Positions 51,662-60,745 of a stretch of DNA of 64,000 nucleotides are shown one piece after another (position 1 is the first letter of the stretch; each line of letters opens with the position of its first letter). This DNA is from Streptomyces capitiformicae. Lineage in GTDB: Bacteria > Actinomycetota > Actinomycetes > Streptomycetales > Streptomycetaceae. The stretch covers positions 10,299,486 through 10,363,485 of the forward strand of contig NZ_CP022161.1 in NCBI RefSeq assembly GCF_002214185.1. The letters run 5' to 3'. The notes under the pieces are model-generated. The model worked only from the letters and a program-made list of their open reading frames with translations. It made no database searches and was not told where the DNA came from. The position numbers were made by a program, and so were the translations under genes.

Positions 51662-51986
51662 GCTTCCCCCCACTCGCGTTCGGGACCGCAGGCCCGGCCC
51701 CCGTGTCCCGGTCTCATTCTGCATCAGCTGTCACCGGGATCACAGAGCTGGACCCGCCCCGGAGCGACCCCGCCCTGGCGCGGAATCAGCCATCCCCTCT
51801 CGTCGCAGTCCCGCCGCAGGGACTCGGCGGGCGACATCTCAGCAGGTCAGCGCGCGGGACGTCTCGGGATGAGGTCACTTCCGCGCCAGCTGTGGCCGAA
51901 CATCACGCCGAACCCGCAGTCTCGTCGCAGAGCCGGCCGGGTGCGGTCGGCTCCGGCAAACGCATGCCAATCAGGGAAGGACCACA
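51662..51986. other. Divergent promoter region, no gene seen
   Basis: About 325 bases between the wall-sensing HTH gene and the secreted peptidoglycan-binding protein. It ends with AGGGAAGGACC ahead of ATG 51987. No clear operator was found. Confidence 0.4.
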
Positions 51987-52538
51987 ATGAACTTCCGTAC
52001 GACCCGGACCCGCCTCGCAGCCGCCGTCACCGCCGCCGTCGCGACGGGCGCGCTGGCCGTGAGCGCCTCGCCCGCCTCGGCCACCTCCGCCCAGGGGTAC
52101 TTCACCGGTTACGGCACCACATGGACGGACGACTGGAGCAACGAGGGAACGCTGTCGTCCGGCAGCTACGCCAGGTCCAACGCCACCTGCCTGTGGCAGA
52201 AGATCCTCTGGGCCGAGGGCGCGACGGAGAGCGACGGCACCGCCTACGACTACGCGGACATCGACGGAGTCTTCGGCCCCAACACCACATACGCCAGCAA
52301 GCGGCTTCAGACGCGCTGGGGCCTGGACGACGACGGACTGGTCGGCCCCCTGACGCTCGGCAAGGCGGACAACAAGCTGCGGTACAGCTCGGGCAGCACG
52401 TCCTCCGGGACGCTCTACCTCACGTACGACGGCGCGGCCCACGACTTCACCCTGAGGCGCGACGACAGCAACCGGTACGGGTTCGTCCAGGACAGTGCCT
52501 GGCGCCTCGCGGGCTACAACTACCGCACCTGCAGCTGA
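51987..52538 (+). CDS. Secreted peptidoglycan-binding protein
   Basis: A 183-residue exported protein with a Sec leader (about 1-32, ending ASA). TCLWQKILWAEGATESDG, YADIDGVFGPNTTYASKRLQ and GLVGPLTLGKAD form one PG_binding_1 domain. The remaining 60 residues are a beta-rich tail (LYLTYDGAAHDFTLRRDDSN). The DIDG-FGP core resembles that of the divergent membrane regulator, so both may see the same wall ligand. No hydrolase motif is present. Confidence 0.85.
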   Translation: MNFRTTRTRLAAAVTAAVATGALAVSASPASATSAQGYFTGYGTTWTDDWSNEGTLSSGSYARSNATCLWQKILWAEGATESDGTAYDYADIDGVFGPNTTYASKRLQTRWGLDDDGLVGPLTLGKADNKLRYSSGSTSSGTLYLTYDGAAHDFTLRRDDSNRYGFVQDSAWRLAGYNYRTCS

Positions 52539-52650
52539 CCACACGTCCTTCCGAGGCCGTCGGTCGGCAGCTGGGCGAACGACGCCCACGCCATCAAGAT
52601 CTGGGGTGACCGCGACGACGGGAAGTGCTGCGGCACCTGGCAGGTGCCGC

Positions 52651-52690
52651 AGGGCCGCAGGGCCACAGGGCCACAGGGCCACAGGGCCGC
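52651..52690. repeat. Five tandem copies of the octamer AGGGCCRC
   Basis: Copies 1 and 5 end GC; copies 2-4 end AC. They form a slippage-prone tract downstream of the peptidoglycan-binding gene. Confidence 0.88.
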
Positions 52691-52718
52691 ATCAAGGACG
52701 GCCGGCGCCCCTGACACA

Positions 52719-52756
52719 CGCGGCCCGTCCCCTCGTGCAGGAGGGGACAGGCCGCG
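52719..52756. terminator. Hairpin between the two secreted-protein genes
   Basis: CGCGGCC and GTCCCCTC arms pair with GAGGGGAC and GGCCGCG around GTGCAG, with one mismatch. It lies 180 bases after the upstream stop. Confidence 0.7.
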
Positions 52757-52964
52757 TGCGTCCCCTCCGGTCCACCCAGTGATCCGGACGAAACCGCCTG
52801 GCTGGTCCCGTCCTTCGCAACAACGCCGGGCCCGGGCAGCAGTCCTTGCCGTCGTGATGACCCGTCAGGGGCCACAGGCGGCACCCGATGAACGACAAGC
52901 ACTCCAAGCACTGGTCGGCCGACTCGGCTCGGCGTGCCACAACAAAAGGAAATACGGGGGAATC

Positions 52965-53612
52965 ATGTCTCTTCGCAGCCGACTCACGCGCCGCGCGCAG
53001 GTCACTCTCATAGGCGTCGCCGCCGGAGGTGTCGCGGCCGCCGCGATCGCCGTCGTACCGTCGCTCGCCGACAGCAACTCCTCGGAGCTGGCGACGGTCG
53101 CCGCCCAGAAGGAGACCGACTACGGGCCCGAGCCCGAGGCCGACAGCAAGCTCGTCACCCAGGGCAGCGAGCTGTCGACCATGAGCACGGCCACGCTCTC
53201 GCCCGACGTGATGATCAACCGGGCCCATTCCTGGCTCACGGCCAACAACGGACGCCCGGTCCCCTACAGCATGGAGCGCGTCTGGAAGGACGGCTACCGC
53301 CAGGACTGCTCCGGCTTTGTCTCCATGGCGCTCGGGCTGGGGAAGCCCGGCCTGAACACCGTCGGGCTGGCCGACTCGAGAAACGGCGTCACCACGCGGC
53401 TCAGCAGCGTGAGTCAGCTCAAGAAGGGTGACCTGCTGATCGACTACCGCGAGGATGACGGCGATTTCCGTCACGTAGTGATCTTCGAGCACCATCCAGG
53501 ACCTGCTGAACTGCTGGACCGGCACCTGCACCACCTGCCACCGCCCCCTGCCCAGAACATCCACCACCAGCCCAAACCCAAGAGCCAGAGCAACCTAACG
53601 GAGCCCTACTAG
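52965..53612 (+). CDS. Secreted NlpC/P60-like protein with altered C-terminus
   Basis: A 215-residue exported protein: a basic leader (MSLRSRLTRRAQ then a hydrophobic run), WLTANNGRPVPYSMERVW, and GYRQDCSGFVSMALGLG with the active-site Cys. LKKGDLLIDYREDDGDFRHV follows with the His, in the layout of NlpC/P60 or related amidase-fold proteins. After HVVIFE (about residue 175) the normal family strand with W and Y is replaced by a His/Pro/Asn-rich tail (HHLPPPPAQNIHHQPKP), pointing to a frameshift or junction near 53490. ATG 52965 follows GGGGGA. Confidence 0.7.
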   Translation: MSLRSRLTRRAQVTLIGVAAGGVAAAAIAVVPSLADSNSSELATVAAQKETDYGPEPEADSKLVTQGSELSTMSTATLSPDVMINRAHSWLTANNGRPVPYSMERVWKDGYRQDCSGFVSMALGLGKPGLNTVGLADSRNGVTTRLSSVSQLKKGDLLIDYREDDGDFRHVVIFEHHPGPAELLDRHLHHLPPPPAQNIHHQPKPKSQSNLTEPY

Positions 53613-53666
53613 GGGTGCCGGAGTTCAGCGGCGGACCACCACGGCCGCCGTGCGGGGTGTCGGTGT

Positions 53667-55586
53667 TCAGCGCGGGGCTGCCACGGCTGCGACGGCCGCG
53701 GTAAGGATGCGGTGCAGGACGGGGACCGGGATCGCCGGGTTGGTGACCGCTGCGCATGCCGTGTCGCGGTCGTGCAGCAGCCCGGCCAGGACGCGGGCCG
53801 GCAGCCGCGGATTGCGCACCGCGGTGCCGCGGACGTAAGCCTCCGGGTCGTTCAGCAGCCGCATCGCGTCGGCCGGTGACAGCCGGGGGTCCTCAGCCGC
53901 GCGGCGGCGCACCTCGGCTTCGGGATCCCGGGCCAGGCGTGCGACGTCGGCCGGTGTCGACTCCGGATCGTCCAGGGCCAGGCGGCGCATTCGCCCGCTG
54001 GGGTCGGCGATGTAGCGCAGCAGGCCCGCACGGGGGAAGTTGGGGTGGCTGTGAGGCCGGTCGGGGTGGCTGAAGCTGCCGTCCCACCAGCGCCAGACCT
54101 CCAGCAGCATGTCGGCCGGCGCGTCCTCGCACGACTCGGCGAGGAACAGGCGGACCACCCGGTCCCCGTCCCGCGCCAGGCGCGTCACGGCATCCGGCGG
54201 GAGGTGCCGGGCTCGGGCCACACTGCGGCGGACCAGCGGGTGGGACGACGCGGCGAGACGGCGCATCGCGTCGGCGTCGCCGTGCAGGTCCTCGACCCAG
54301 GGCAGGGTGTGCGACATCGACATCGGGTCGAAGTCGTGGCGGACCGCGGCACGTTGCTCCTCGGTGAGGTCGGGGCGCAGCGCCACCGTGGAGCGGATGT
54401 CGTCCCGCGGGTCCTGCGCCAGTACGGCGACGCCGTGCGCGCTCAGGCCCCGGTTGGCGGCCAGCGCCCGACGTATCTCCGCGTCCCCGTCCCGGACCAG
54501 CTCCGCCTCCAGCTCGGGCGCGAGGCGGCACCGTTCGAGCGCCCGCCGCGGGTCGGGCAGGGCGGCGAAAACCTCGCGCGGCATGGGTACGCCGGTGTGG
54601 TGGGCGAGCAGCGCAGCCGTTCGCACCGCGTCGTCGGTGTCGGCCAGCAGCCGCTCCCGCAGCGGCGCGGCGAGGTCCTCCCACCGGGCACAGGCCGCCG
54701 CCCGCACCCGGGGATCGGCGTCGGCCGCGAGGCCAGGGAGGTGATGTGCGGGGAGCCCCGGGAGTTCGGCGGCTCGCGCGCGGGACGGGCCGGCGAGGAG
54801 GTCGTCGTACAGGTCATCGGGGAGTTCGGCGCCCCAGACGCAGGCGCGCTCCGCCCAGAACACGCGCCGATCGGGCGACGGCTCGGCGCGGACCAGGTGT
54901 ACCCACTGATCGGACGTGAGCTTGGGCCGGAAGGTGTCGGCGGGCCGCGACCGCACCTGCGGATCGGGGTGCGCCAGGGCGGCGTCGAGGACGGAGGGCC
55001 GGTCGCATCCGTGGAGGAAGCCCTCGTCCACATCCAGCAGCCGGATCAGTAGTTCGTCCGTCGCGGCAGGATTGGATCCGATCCCCTCCGCCCAGTGCAG
55101 AGGCCACGCATGTCGGCCGGGCACCGCCGTCCACACCTCGGCGCGCTCGGCCTCCGTCTCGCGTCCGGCGGCCTCGGCGGCCTCCTCCAGCCGCTCCGGC
55201 AGTCGGTCGAGGGCCGTCACCCGGGGCCCGCCCGCGCCGGGCACCTCCGCCAGCAGCACCTGCCCGTCGAGGGAGAGCGCCACGAACCCGGGGTCGCCGG
55301 TCAACTCCGGCACGCCACTCCCGGCGTGCCGGACCCGGGTCCACCAGGAGTCGTTGCCGCCGATCCGGTGCCTGAGGACGGCCACCAGGAACTCGCCGTC
55401 GACATCGCAAAGACGGCGCCACCACGCGGCATCGAGCGCTCCCCGGGCCACGCCGTCCGGCGCCGCGATCCCCCGCGCGATCCGCCAGGCGGCCTCCGGC
55501 GGGAACAGGCTGCCCGGGCGCACGTCCTCGACAACCGTGAGTCCGGCGCGTGCGAGTAGTTCGTGGAGTTCCTCTCCGTGCTGCAC
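53667..55586 (-). CDS. Leucine-rich-variant / HEAT-like repeat protein
   Basis: A protein of roughly 640 residues. The N-terminal 200 residues are a globular part of unknown fold (WRIARGIAAPDGVARGALDA). Then, to the C-terminus, come short helical repeats of 22-24 residues such as VARLARDPEAEVRRRAAEDP and DAMRLLNDPEAYVRGTAVRN, the leucine-rich-variant pattern. These make a solenoid for protein binding. The start is uncertain: GTG 55586 keeps the likely N-terminus EELHELLARAG, but an open extension reaches 55640. Neither has a strong ribosome site. Function unknown. Confidence 0.75.
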   Translation of the reverse strand: MQHGEELHELLARAGLTVVEDVRPGSLFPPEAAWRIARGIAAPDGVARGALDAAWWRRLCDVDGEFLVAVLRHRIGGNDSWWTRVRHAGSGVPELTGDPGFVALSLDGQVLLAEVPGAGGPRVTALDRLPERLEEAAEAAGRETEAERAEVWTAVPGRHAWPLHWAEGIGSNPAATDELLIRLLDVDEGFLHGCDRPSVLDAALAHPDPQVRSRPADTFRPKLTSDQWVHLVRAEPSPDRRVFWAERACVWGAELPDDLYDDLLAGPSRARAAELPGLPAHHLPGLAADADPRVRAAACARWEDLAAPLRERLLADTDDAVRTAALLAHHTGVPMPREVFAALPDPRRALERCRLAPELEAELVRDGDAEIRRALAANRGLSAHGVAVLAQDPRDDIRSTVALRPDLTEEQRAAVRHDFDPMSMSHTLPWVEDLHGDADAMRRLAASSHPLVRRSVARARHLPPDAVTRLARDGDRVVRLFLAESCEDAPADMLLEVWRWWDGSFSHPDRPHSHPNFPRAGLLRYIADPSGRMRRLALDDPESTPADVARLARDPEAEVRRRAAEDPRLSPADAMRLLNDPEAYVRGTAVRNPRLPARVLAGLLHDRDTACAAVTNPAIPVPVLHRILTAAVAAVAAPR

Positions 55587-55802
55587 GCGGTCATGATCCC
55601 CGCCGGCTCGCGGTGGGGACAAGGCCCTCAGTCCAAGCACAACCGGCCCTCACCCGCGTACACGTCATTGACTGCGACGTCGTTCGGGCAGCCCCACCCG
55701 GGCAGCGGGAATCGGCTCCCCTTGAACATCGACAGCTTTCTCAGACTCCGGCAGAGACCTGCCCATGCCGGCACGGGGACCGCTTCGAGCCGTCACGGAT
55801 CT

Positions 55803-56075
55803 TCACGAAACGGGGACGCTTCGAGTCGTCATGCCGGGCCGAACTACGACGTCGTAGCCACTGTTCCGGTGCACGTCGTACGAGCCGTCGGCTCCGAGCA
55901 CGAACCACTTGCCGTCGTGTACGCCAGCCCGCTCCAACATGGCGGACGCGTCAAACCCCCAGCCTCCGCTCGCCCGTGCCGCCGAGGTGTGGTGCATGAG
56001 GACGACGGCTTCCTGACGCTCCTCCTCTACAGGGCCTCTCTCCTCTTCGGAACCACGGACGGACGACGTACCCAT
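55803..56075 (-). CDS. Small hypothetical protein divergent from a truncated XRE gene
   Basis: A 90-residue frame from ATG 56075 with GGAG eight bases ahead. The N-terminus is acidic (EEERGPVEEERQE); the rest (GWGFDASAMLERAGVHDGKW, VLGADGSYDVHRN) looks protein-like but matches no family I know. Streptomyces often pairs an XRE regulator with a small divergent or adjacent gene; the palindrome at 56101-56120 in between fits that plan. Confidence 0.45.
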   Translation of the reverse strand: MGTSSVRGSEEERGPVEEERQEAVVLMHHTSAARASGGWGFDASAMLERAGVHDGKWFVLGADGSYDVHRNSGYDVVVRPGMTTRSVPVS

Positions 56076-56100
56076 GCGCTCCATGTAGCCCTCTGAGACT

Positions 56101-56120
56101 CAGTTACGCTCTCGTAACTG
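56101..56120. promoter_or_regulatory. Perfect inverted repeat CAGTTACG-CTCT-CGTAACTG
   Basis: 8-bp arms and a 4-base spacer between the small minus-strand gene and the XRE remnant; a good size for an XRE-family operator. Confidence 0.55.
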
Positions 56121-56154
56121 CGTGATCTGTGAGACAGACTGAAGCGCCAACACA

Positions 56155-56514
56155 ATGGGCGAGATCGAGATGCTCGCCGAATCCTCCGCCCTCGACCTCG
56201 ACGCGCCGCACCGCGCCCTGACCCACTTCGAGCAGGCGCGCCATGCCCAGGACGCGGGCGACGGCTACGCCCGCGACCGCGTCCCCCACCTCATCCGCAC
56301 CGCCCGCGCGCAACTCCCGCTCGGTGACCTGGATGCCGCCTGCATCGTCGCGACGGAAGCGTTCACCCAGGACGTCACCCTCAACTCCTCACGGCCATCA
56401 GACGCGCTCGATGACCTGCGTGACGCGCTGGCTCCCCACCGGGACGTCCGGCCGGTGCGGGACTTCATGCTGCTGAGCGCCTGGAAAGTCCGCGTGGCTC
56501 TGTCGGTGAGTCGT
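56155..56514 (+). pseudogene. XRE-family regulator, C-terminal remnant
   Basis: MGEIEMLAESSALDLDAPHR, ALTHFEQARHAQDAGDGYAR, ARAQLPLGDLDAACIVATEA and NSSRPSDALDDLRDALAPH match the helical (TPR-like) C-terminal third of long Streptomyces XRE regulators. The HTH and the middle are missing upstream, and the last codons run into the IS21 left end near 56515. It is broken at both ends. Confidence 0.65.
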
Positions 56515-56638
56515 AGTGTCGTTTGTCGTTGAGCGCGGATGGCACCGTCGTGTGGGCGAAGACGATGTCGTCGAGTTTTAATGGCAGTTGGGGCCTTGTG
56601 GTGGGACGATGGCTGTGCTTCTCCTGCTGGGGGCACCG

Positions 56639-58300
56639 ATGCGCCTGTCGAAATCCAAGGCCGATCTGTACGCGGCGATCCGCCGGGACCACCGCGCCGG
56701 GATGTCGATGCGTGCTCTGCAGCGCAAGTACGGGGTCACCTGGCAGACGGTCCGCAAGGCACTGGACCTGGTCTGGCCCGAGCCGCGCAAGAAGCTGCCT
56801 CCGCGTCCGACCAGGCTGGATCCCTACAGGCCGCTGATCGACGAGATGCTGCGCAGGGATCTGGACGCGCCGCCGAAGCAGCGGCACACCTCCAAGCGGG
56901 TCTTCGACCGGCTACTGGACGAGTACGCCGCGACGGAGATCTCGTATCAGATGGTCCGCGGCTACATCGCCACGCGTCGTGGGGAGATCCGTCAGGAAGC
57001 GGGGCGGGGGCCGTCGGAGGTGTTCGTGCCGCAGACCCATCTGCCGGGCGCCGAGGCAGAAGTGGACTTCGGGGACGTGCAGATCGTGCTCGCCGGCGTG
57101 GTGACCCGCTGCTATCTGTTCTCCTTCCGGCTGTCGTACTCGGGTAAGGCGGTCCACCGGGTCTTCGCGTCCTGCGGCCAGGAGGCGTTCTTCGAGGGCC
57201 ACGTTCACGCGCTGTCCGTGCTGGGCGGTGCCCCTCGCGGCAAGGTCCGTTACGACAACCTGAAGGCCGCGGTCGCCAAGGTGCTCGGGTTCGCCCGGCA
57301 CCGCCAGGAGAGCGAGCGGTGGACCGCGTTTCGCACGCACTGGGGCATCGAGAGCTTTTACTGCAGGCCAGGACTCGAAGGCGCCCACGAGAAGGGCGGT
57401 GTTGAGGGGCAGATCGGGTACTTCGGGCGCAATCACTTCGTCCCCGTTCCCGAGGTCGTCTCGTTGGCCGAGCTCAACGAGATGGTCGACCGGTGGGACC
57501 TTCAGGACGAGGGCCGAAAAATCCGCTCGCGGGCGAGGACGGTGGGCGAGTACTTCGCCGTCGAGGCGCCGTTGCTCAAGCCGTTGCCGACCGAGCTGTT
57601 CGAGACGGGCCGGCTCTTCACGCCGCGAGTGGACCGCTACAGCCAGATCGCCGCGCAGACCAACCGCTACTCGGTTCCGGTCCGGCTGATCGGCCGGACG
57701 GTGAGGGTGATGCTGCACGCCAGCCACCTCATCGTCTACGACCGGGGCCAGGAGGTCGCCCGCCACGAACGGCTCAGCACGAAAGCTGGCTCGCGCCTGG
57801 AGCTGGACCACTATCTGGAGGCACTGATCCGCAAGCCCGGCGCTTTCCCCGGCGCCACAGCTCTCGAACAGGCCAAGTCCGCGGGCAAGTTCACGCCGGT
57901 CCACGACGACTGGTGGGCGGCCGCCCGGGCGGCCCACGGCGACAAGGACGGCACCAAGGCCCTGATCGAAGTCCTGCTGCTGGGCCGCCACATGAGCCAC
58001 GAACACATCGTCGCCGGACTGGCGACGGCCCTGCGGGCCGGCGCGTTGACCGCGGACGCGGTCGCCCTGGAGGCCCGCAAGGCCGCTGAAGCCGACGAAC
58101 TGGCGGCCTCCATCCCTGCCCACGCTGCTTTGCCCGAGCCGCCTGGGCGGCAGCGGGCGACGGTCACCTTCCTGTCCGACTGGCGGATGTCTCATCTGCC
58201 GGCCGACACCCGTCCGCTGCCCTCGGTGGCCCCCTACGACCAGCTGTTACGACACCGCCGCCCGGGCGGTGCCCCTGCCACCGAGGGAGAAGCGACGTGA
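56639..58300 (+). CDS. istA: IS21 transposase IstA
   Basis: A 553-residue DDE transposase. HTH domains lie at the N-terminus (SKSKADLYAAIRRDHRAGMS, ALQRKYGVTWQTVRKALD). The RNase-H fold has AEVDFGDVQIVLAG (Asp), KVRYDNLKAAVAKVLG (Asp) and AHEKGGVEGQIGYFGRN (Glu), so the catalytic triad is complete. The C-terminal region carries the usual RYSQIAAQTNRYSVPVRLIG motif. Length is normal. ATG 56639 is chosen over an upstream frame. The last codon overlaps the istB start (GTGA). It is probably not functional alone, because IS21 needs IstB. Confidence 0.93.
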   Translation: MRLSKSKADLYAAIRRDHRAGMSMRALQRKYGVTWQTVRKALDLVWPEPRKKLPPRPTRLDPYRPLIDEMLRRDLDAPPKQRHTSKRVFDRLLDEYAATEISYQMVRGYIATRRGEIRQEAGRGPSEVFVPQTHLPGAEAEVDFGDVQIVLAGVVTRCYLFSFRLSYSGKAVHRVFASCGQEAFFEGHVHALSVLGGAPRGKVRYDNLKAAVAKVLGFARHRQESERWTAFRTHWGIESFYCRPGLEGAHEKGGVEGQIGYFGRNHFVPVPEVVSLAELNEMVDRWDLQDEGRKIRSRARTVGEYFAVEAPLLKPLPTELFETGRLFTPRVDRYSQIAAQTNRYSVPVRLIGRTVRVMLHASHLIVYDRGQEVARHERLSTKAGSRLELDHYLEALIRKPGAFPGATALEQAKSAGKFTPVHDDWWAAARAAHGDKDGTKALIEVLLLGRHMSHEHIVAGLATALRAGALTADAVALEARKAAEADELAASIPAHAALPEPPGRQRATVTFLSDWRMSHLPADTRPLPSVAPYDQLLRHRRPGGAPATEGEAT

Positions 58301-59088
58301 GTGCCCAACGCCATCACGGCCTGACCGAACAAGCCGCCGACACCGCCATCGACCCGGCATGCCGGATGCTGCGGCTGCCCACCATCCGGGGCCAGTTCCC
58401 CGACCTCGCCGAGGCGGCGAAGCGCGATCAGATGTCCTACAAGGGTTTCCTCGCCGAACTGCTGCTGGCCGAGTGCGACGACCGGGCCCGCCGCCGCTCG
58501 GAACGGCGGATCAAGGCCGCGGCGTTCCCGCGCGAGAAGTCACTGCGGGCGTTCGACTTCGACGCGAACCCCAATGTCGACGCCGCCACGATCAACACCC
58601 TCGCGACCTGCGAGTGGGTCAGGAAGGGACAGCCGCTCTGCCTGATCGGCGACTCGGGCACCGGGAAATCGCACCTCCTGATCGCGCTGGGCACGGAGGC
58701 CGCGATGACGGGCTACCGCGTCCGCTACACCCTCGCCACCAAACTGGTGAACGAACTCGTCGAGGCAGCCGACGAAAGGCTGCTGACCAAGACGATCGCC
58801 CGCTACGGACGCGTCGATCTCCTCTGTATTGACGAATAAGGCTATATGGAGCTTGATCGCAGGGGCGCCGAGCTGCTGTTCCAGGTCCTGACCGAACGCG
58901 AGGAGAAGAACAGCGTCGCCATCGCCTCCAACGAGAGCTTCGGCGGCTGGACAAAGACGTTCAGTGATCCGAGGCTCTGCACGGCCATCGTCGACCGGCT
59001 CACCTTCGACGCGGCCATCATCGAGACCGGCACGGACTCCTACCGCCTCGCCCAGACCCGGGCACGGGCCGGTGCGACAGCCGGCTAA
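58297..59088 (+). pseudogene. istB: IstB ATPase, interrupted by a stop codon in Walker B
   Basis: An AAA+ helper that activates IstA at the target. The 263-codon frame is intact except for one TAA at 58837-58839, right after LLCIDE, where GYMELD follows, i.e. in the Walker B strand (family: DELGYME). Walker A is GDSGTGKS. A single T-to-A change of a Leu TTA codon would produce it. Downstream it reads normally (ELLFQVLTEREEKNSVAIAS, FDAAIIETGTDSYRLA). The stop overlaps that of the opposite-strand methyltransferase. Confidence 0.88.
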
Positions 59089-59888
59089 GCATCGACGACC
59101 CCGACACGTCCCACCAGCGTGGACACCCTCACGTGCTCGGTGAACCGCTCGTCCGCGGGGAGTGCTTGCCGGATACGTTCGGCGAAGACAGCGCGTTCGT
59201 CCGGTCCGGGCAACTGGTCGGCGGGAATTGCTGAGCAGACGCCGCCGAACAGCTGATCGAAGGTCAGGTCACCGCTGTATTCGACTACGATCTCCCGCAC
59301 ATCGACGAAGCCCGCCGACTCCATCGCCTGCGCATACCTCAGCCTGTCGCGGCTGCTGGTACCGCAGGATGCTTCCAGCGTGGTTCCCAACCACTTTTCC
59401 AGACAGCCACGCAGGGCTCGGGACCATGCGCTGTTCTGCAGCCATAGCGGCGTTCCGTTCGAAATCACCGCAATGCCTCCGCCTACGCGGAGCAGCGGCG
59501 ACACAGCACGGAAGAGTTCTTCGTGCTGCATCCAGTGAAGAGCCTGTCCGATCACCGTCAGTGCCAGCGACCGCTCCCCCATCAGGGCTCCAAGCGCCGG
59601 AACGTCGGTGTCGGCGCCAAGGATCCAGGTCGCGTTCCTGATTCCCTGGTCGTCGGCTGCAACGCTGGCCAGCCGCAGCATGTCCGGCTCGGGATCCATT
59701 CCAACCACGGAACGAACCCGGGAAGCGAAAGGAAGGGCAAGCTGGCCAGTGCCACACCCCAAGTCGAGTACGACGTCGGCTTCCGACAACTCGAAGACTT
59801 CCTGCAATGCGTCGAAAACCTCGGAGGGGTACCCGCGCCGGAACTCTGCGTAGTACTCGGCCACTGCGCCACTGAATCCCACAGTCAT
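59085..59888 (-). CDS. Class I SAM-dependent methyltransferase (IS21 passenger)
   Basis: A 267-residue cytoplasmic enzyme. VVLDLGCGTGQLALPFA is motif I (cofactor loop), VVGMDPEPDML motif II, and ALTVIGQALHWM motif IV, as in the UbiE/TAM-like group that methylates small molecules. ATG 59888 follows GGTGGGG; an upstream frame lacks a site. It lies between istB and the right terminal repeats, tail to tail with istB with a four-base overlap, so it has been carried by the element. The substrate is not evident. It could protect the element or host, or simply be trapped cargo. Confidence 0.85.
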   Translation of the reverse strand: MTVGFSGAVAEYYAEFRRGYPSEVFDALQEVFELSEADVVLDLGCGTGQLALPFASRVRSVVGMDPEPDMLRLASVAADDQGIRNATWILGADTDVPALGALMGERSLALTVIGQALHWMQHEELFRAVSPLLRVGGGIAVISNGTPLWLQNSAWSRALRGCLEKWLGTTLEASCGTSSRDRLRYAQAMESAGFVDVREIVVEYSGDLTFDQLFGGVCSAIPADQLPGPDERAVFAERIRQALPADERFTEHVRVSTLVGRVGVVDA

Positions 59889-60215
59889 GTCCCCACCCTG
59901 CCGGGCATCCGCCACACCGGGAACCTCTCGCACCCGATATCGCTATCCGCTGAACCTGAGACAGAACCCGGACAACCTGAGGCAGCGCATGCCTCCCCCG
60001 AGATCATGTGCTGCCCAGCCATGTCTACGACGCCCTGGCGCTTCGCGCCGGGGGAATGCTCTCCGCGGCCTACGGAGGCCCTGCCAGAGCGTCCGAGTGA
60101 CATCGAAACTCACCGATATTCCAAGCCTCACGGGCCCTCGGATGACATCCGAACTCATCGACAAACGACACTCGTTGAGAGCTATGCAGCCAGTCCGCGA
60201 GCACCCGCCGTTTCA

Positions 60216-60665
60216 TCAGGCGGAGGAGCCCATGAGTACGCCGACGAATGCCCCGGCGAGGAGGAACGGGCCGAACGGGATCCTGGTCGCCCGGCCCGCC
60301 CGGCCTGCGAGGATGAGGGCTATGCCGTACAGCGCGCCGAGCAGGTACCCGGCGAAGGTCCCGATCAGGACGATGGGCCAGCCGTACCAGCCAGGACGGC
60401 GCCTAGCACGAGGGCGAGTTTCACATCGCCGAACCCGAAGCCCTTGCTGATGAGGCAGAGCACGAAAAAGCAGGCTCCCAGAAGGAGGGAACCGAGCAGC
60501 GCAGACGCCCAGCTGCCGTCGGGATCGGGCAGCAACGCGGCACCACCGAGCAGCACGAGCGTGGCTGCGGCGAGCGGCAGGGTGAGCACGTCGGGCAGCC
60601 GGTGCTCCCCGACGTCGACTGCAGCGAGGTGCGGGTTCGAAGCAGCAAGAACACTCTTGAACCAT
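60216..60665 (-). pseudogene. A24 prepilin peptidase, truncated and frameshifted
   Basis: A membrane aspartic protease for type IV-like pilins. The minus strand reads NPHLAAVDVGEHRLPDVLT, helices LPLAAATLVLLGGAALL and LLGSLLLGACFFVLCLI, then GFGFGDVKLALVLGAVLAG with the catalytic GxGD. At about 60390 the frame shifts, continuing WPIVLIGTFAGYLLGALYG and PFGPFLLAGAFVGVLM to a stop at 60216. The N-terminal helix is missing. It might work if the shift is a sequencing error, but the missing front argues against that. Confidence 0.72.
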
Positions 60666-60745
60666 GAGAGACCGCAGCCCGTCGTCAGTGGAACGGTGAA
60701 CCGCGTCCGCCCAGTTGCCGGGTCTGCTGCGAGCCGAGGAGTCTC

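Larger units (their letters stand above)
52539..52964. other. Intergenic region with octamer repeat and terminator
   Basis: No gene. It holds five copies of an AGGGCCRC octamer and a hairpin described separately, then the upstream region of the NlpC/P60-like gene with AAAAGGAAATACGGGGGA. Confidence 0.5.
56515..60174 (+). mobile_element. IS21-family element with methyltransferase passenger
   Basis: The ends are inverted copies of AGTGTCGTTTGTCG (tip near 56515 and 60172). Each end also carries two 22-bp repeats: L1 56523-56544 and L2 56565-56586; R2 60098-60119 and R1 60143-60164 in reverse orientation. They share a TCG-NTGAG-TT-GATG-CA pattern, the multiple transposase-binding sites typical of IS21. 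Inside are istA, a nonsense-broken istB and a methyltransferase gene between istB and the right end. Only CGT repeats at both outer junctions, so a target duplication is not proven. At 3.7 kb it is over 1 kb longer than a plain IS21. Confidence 0.8.
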
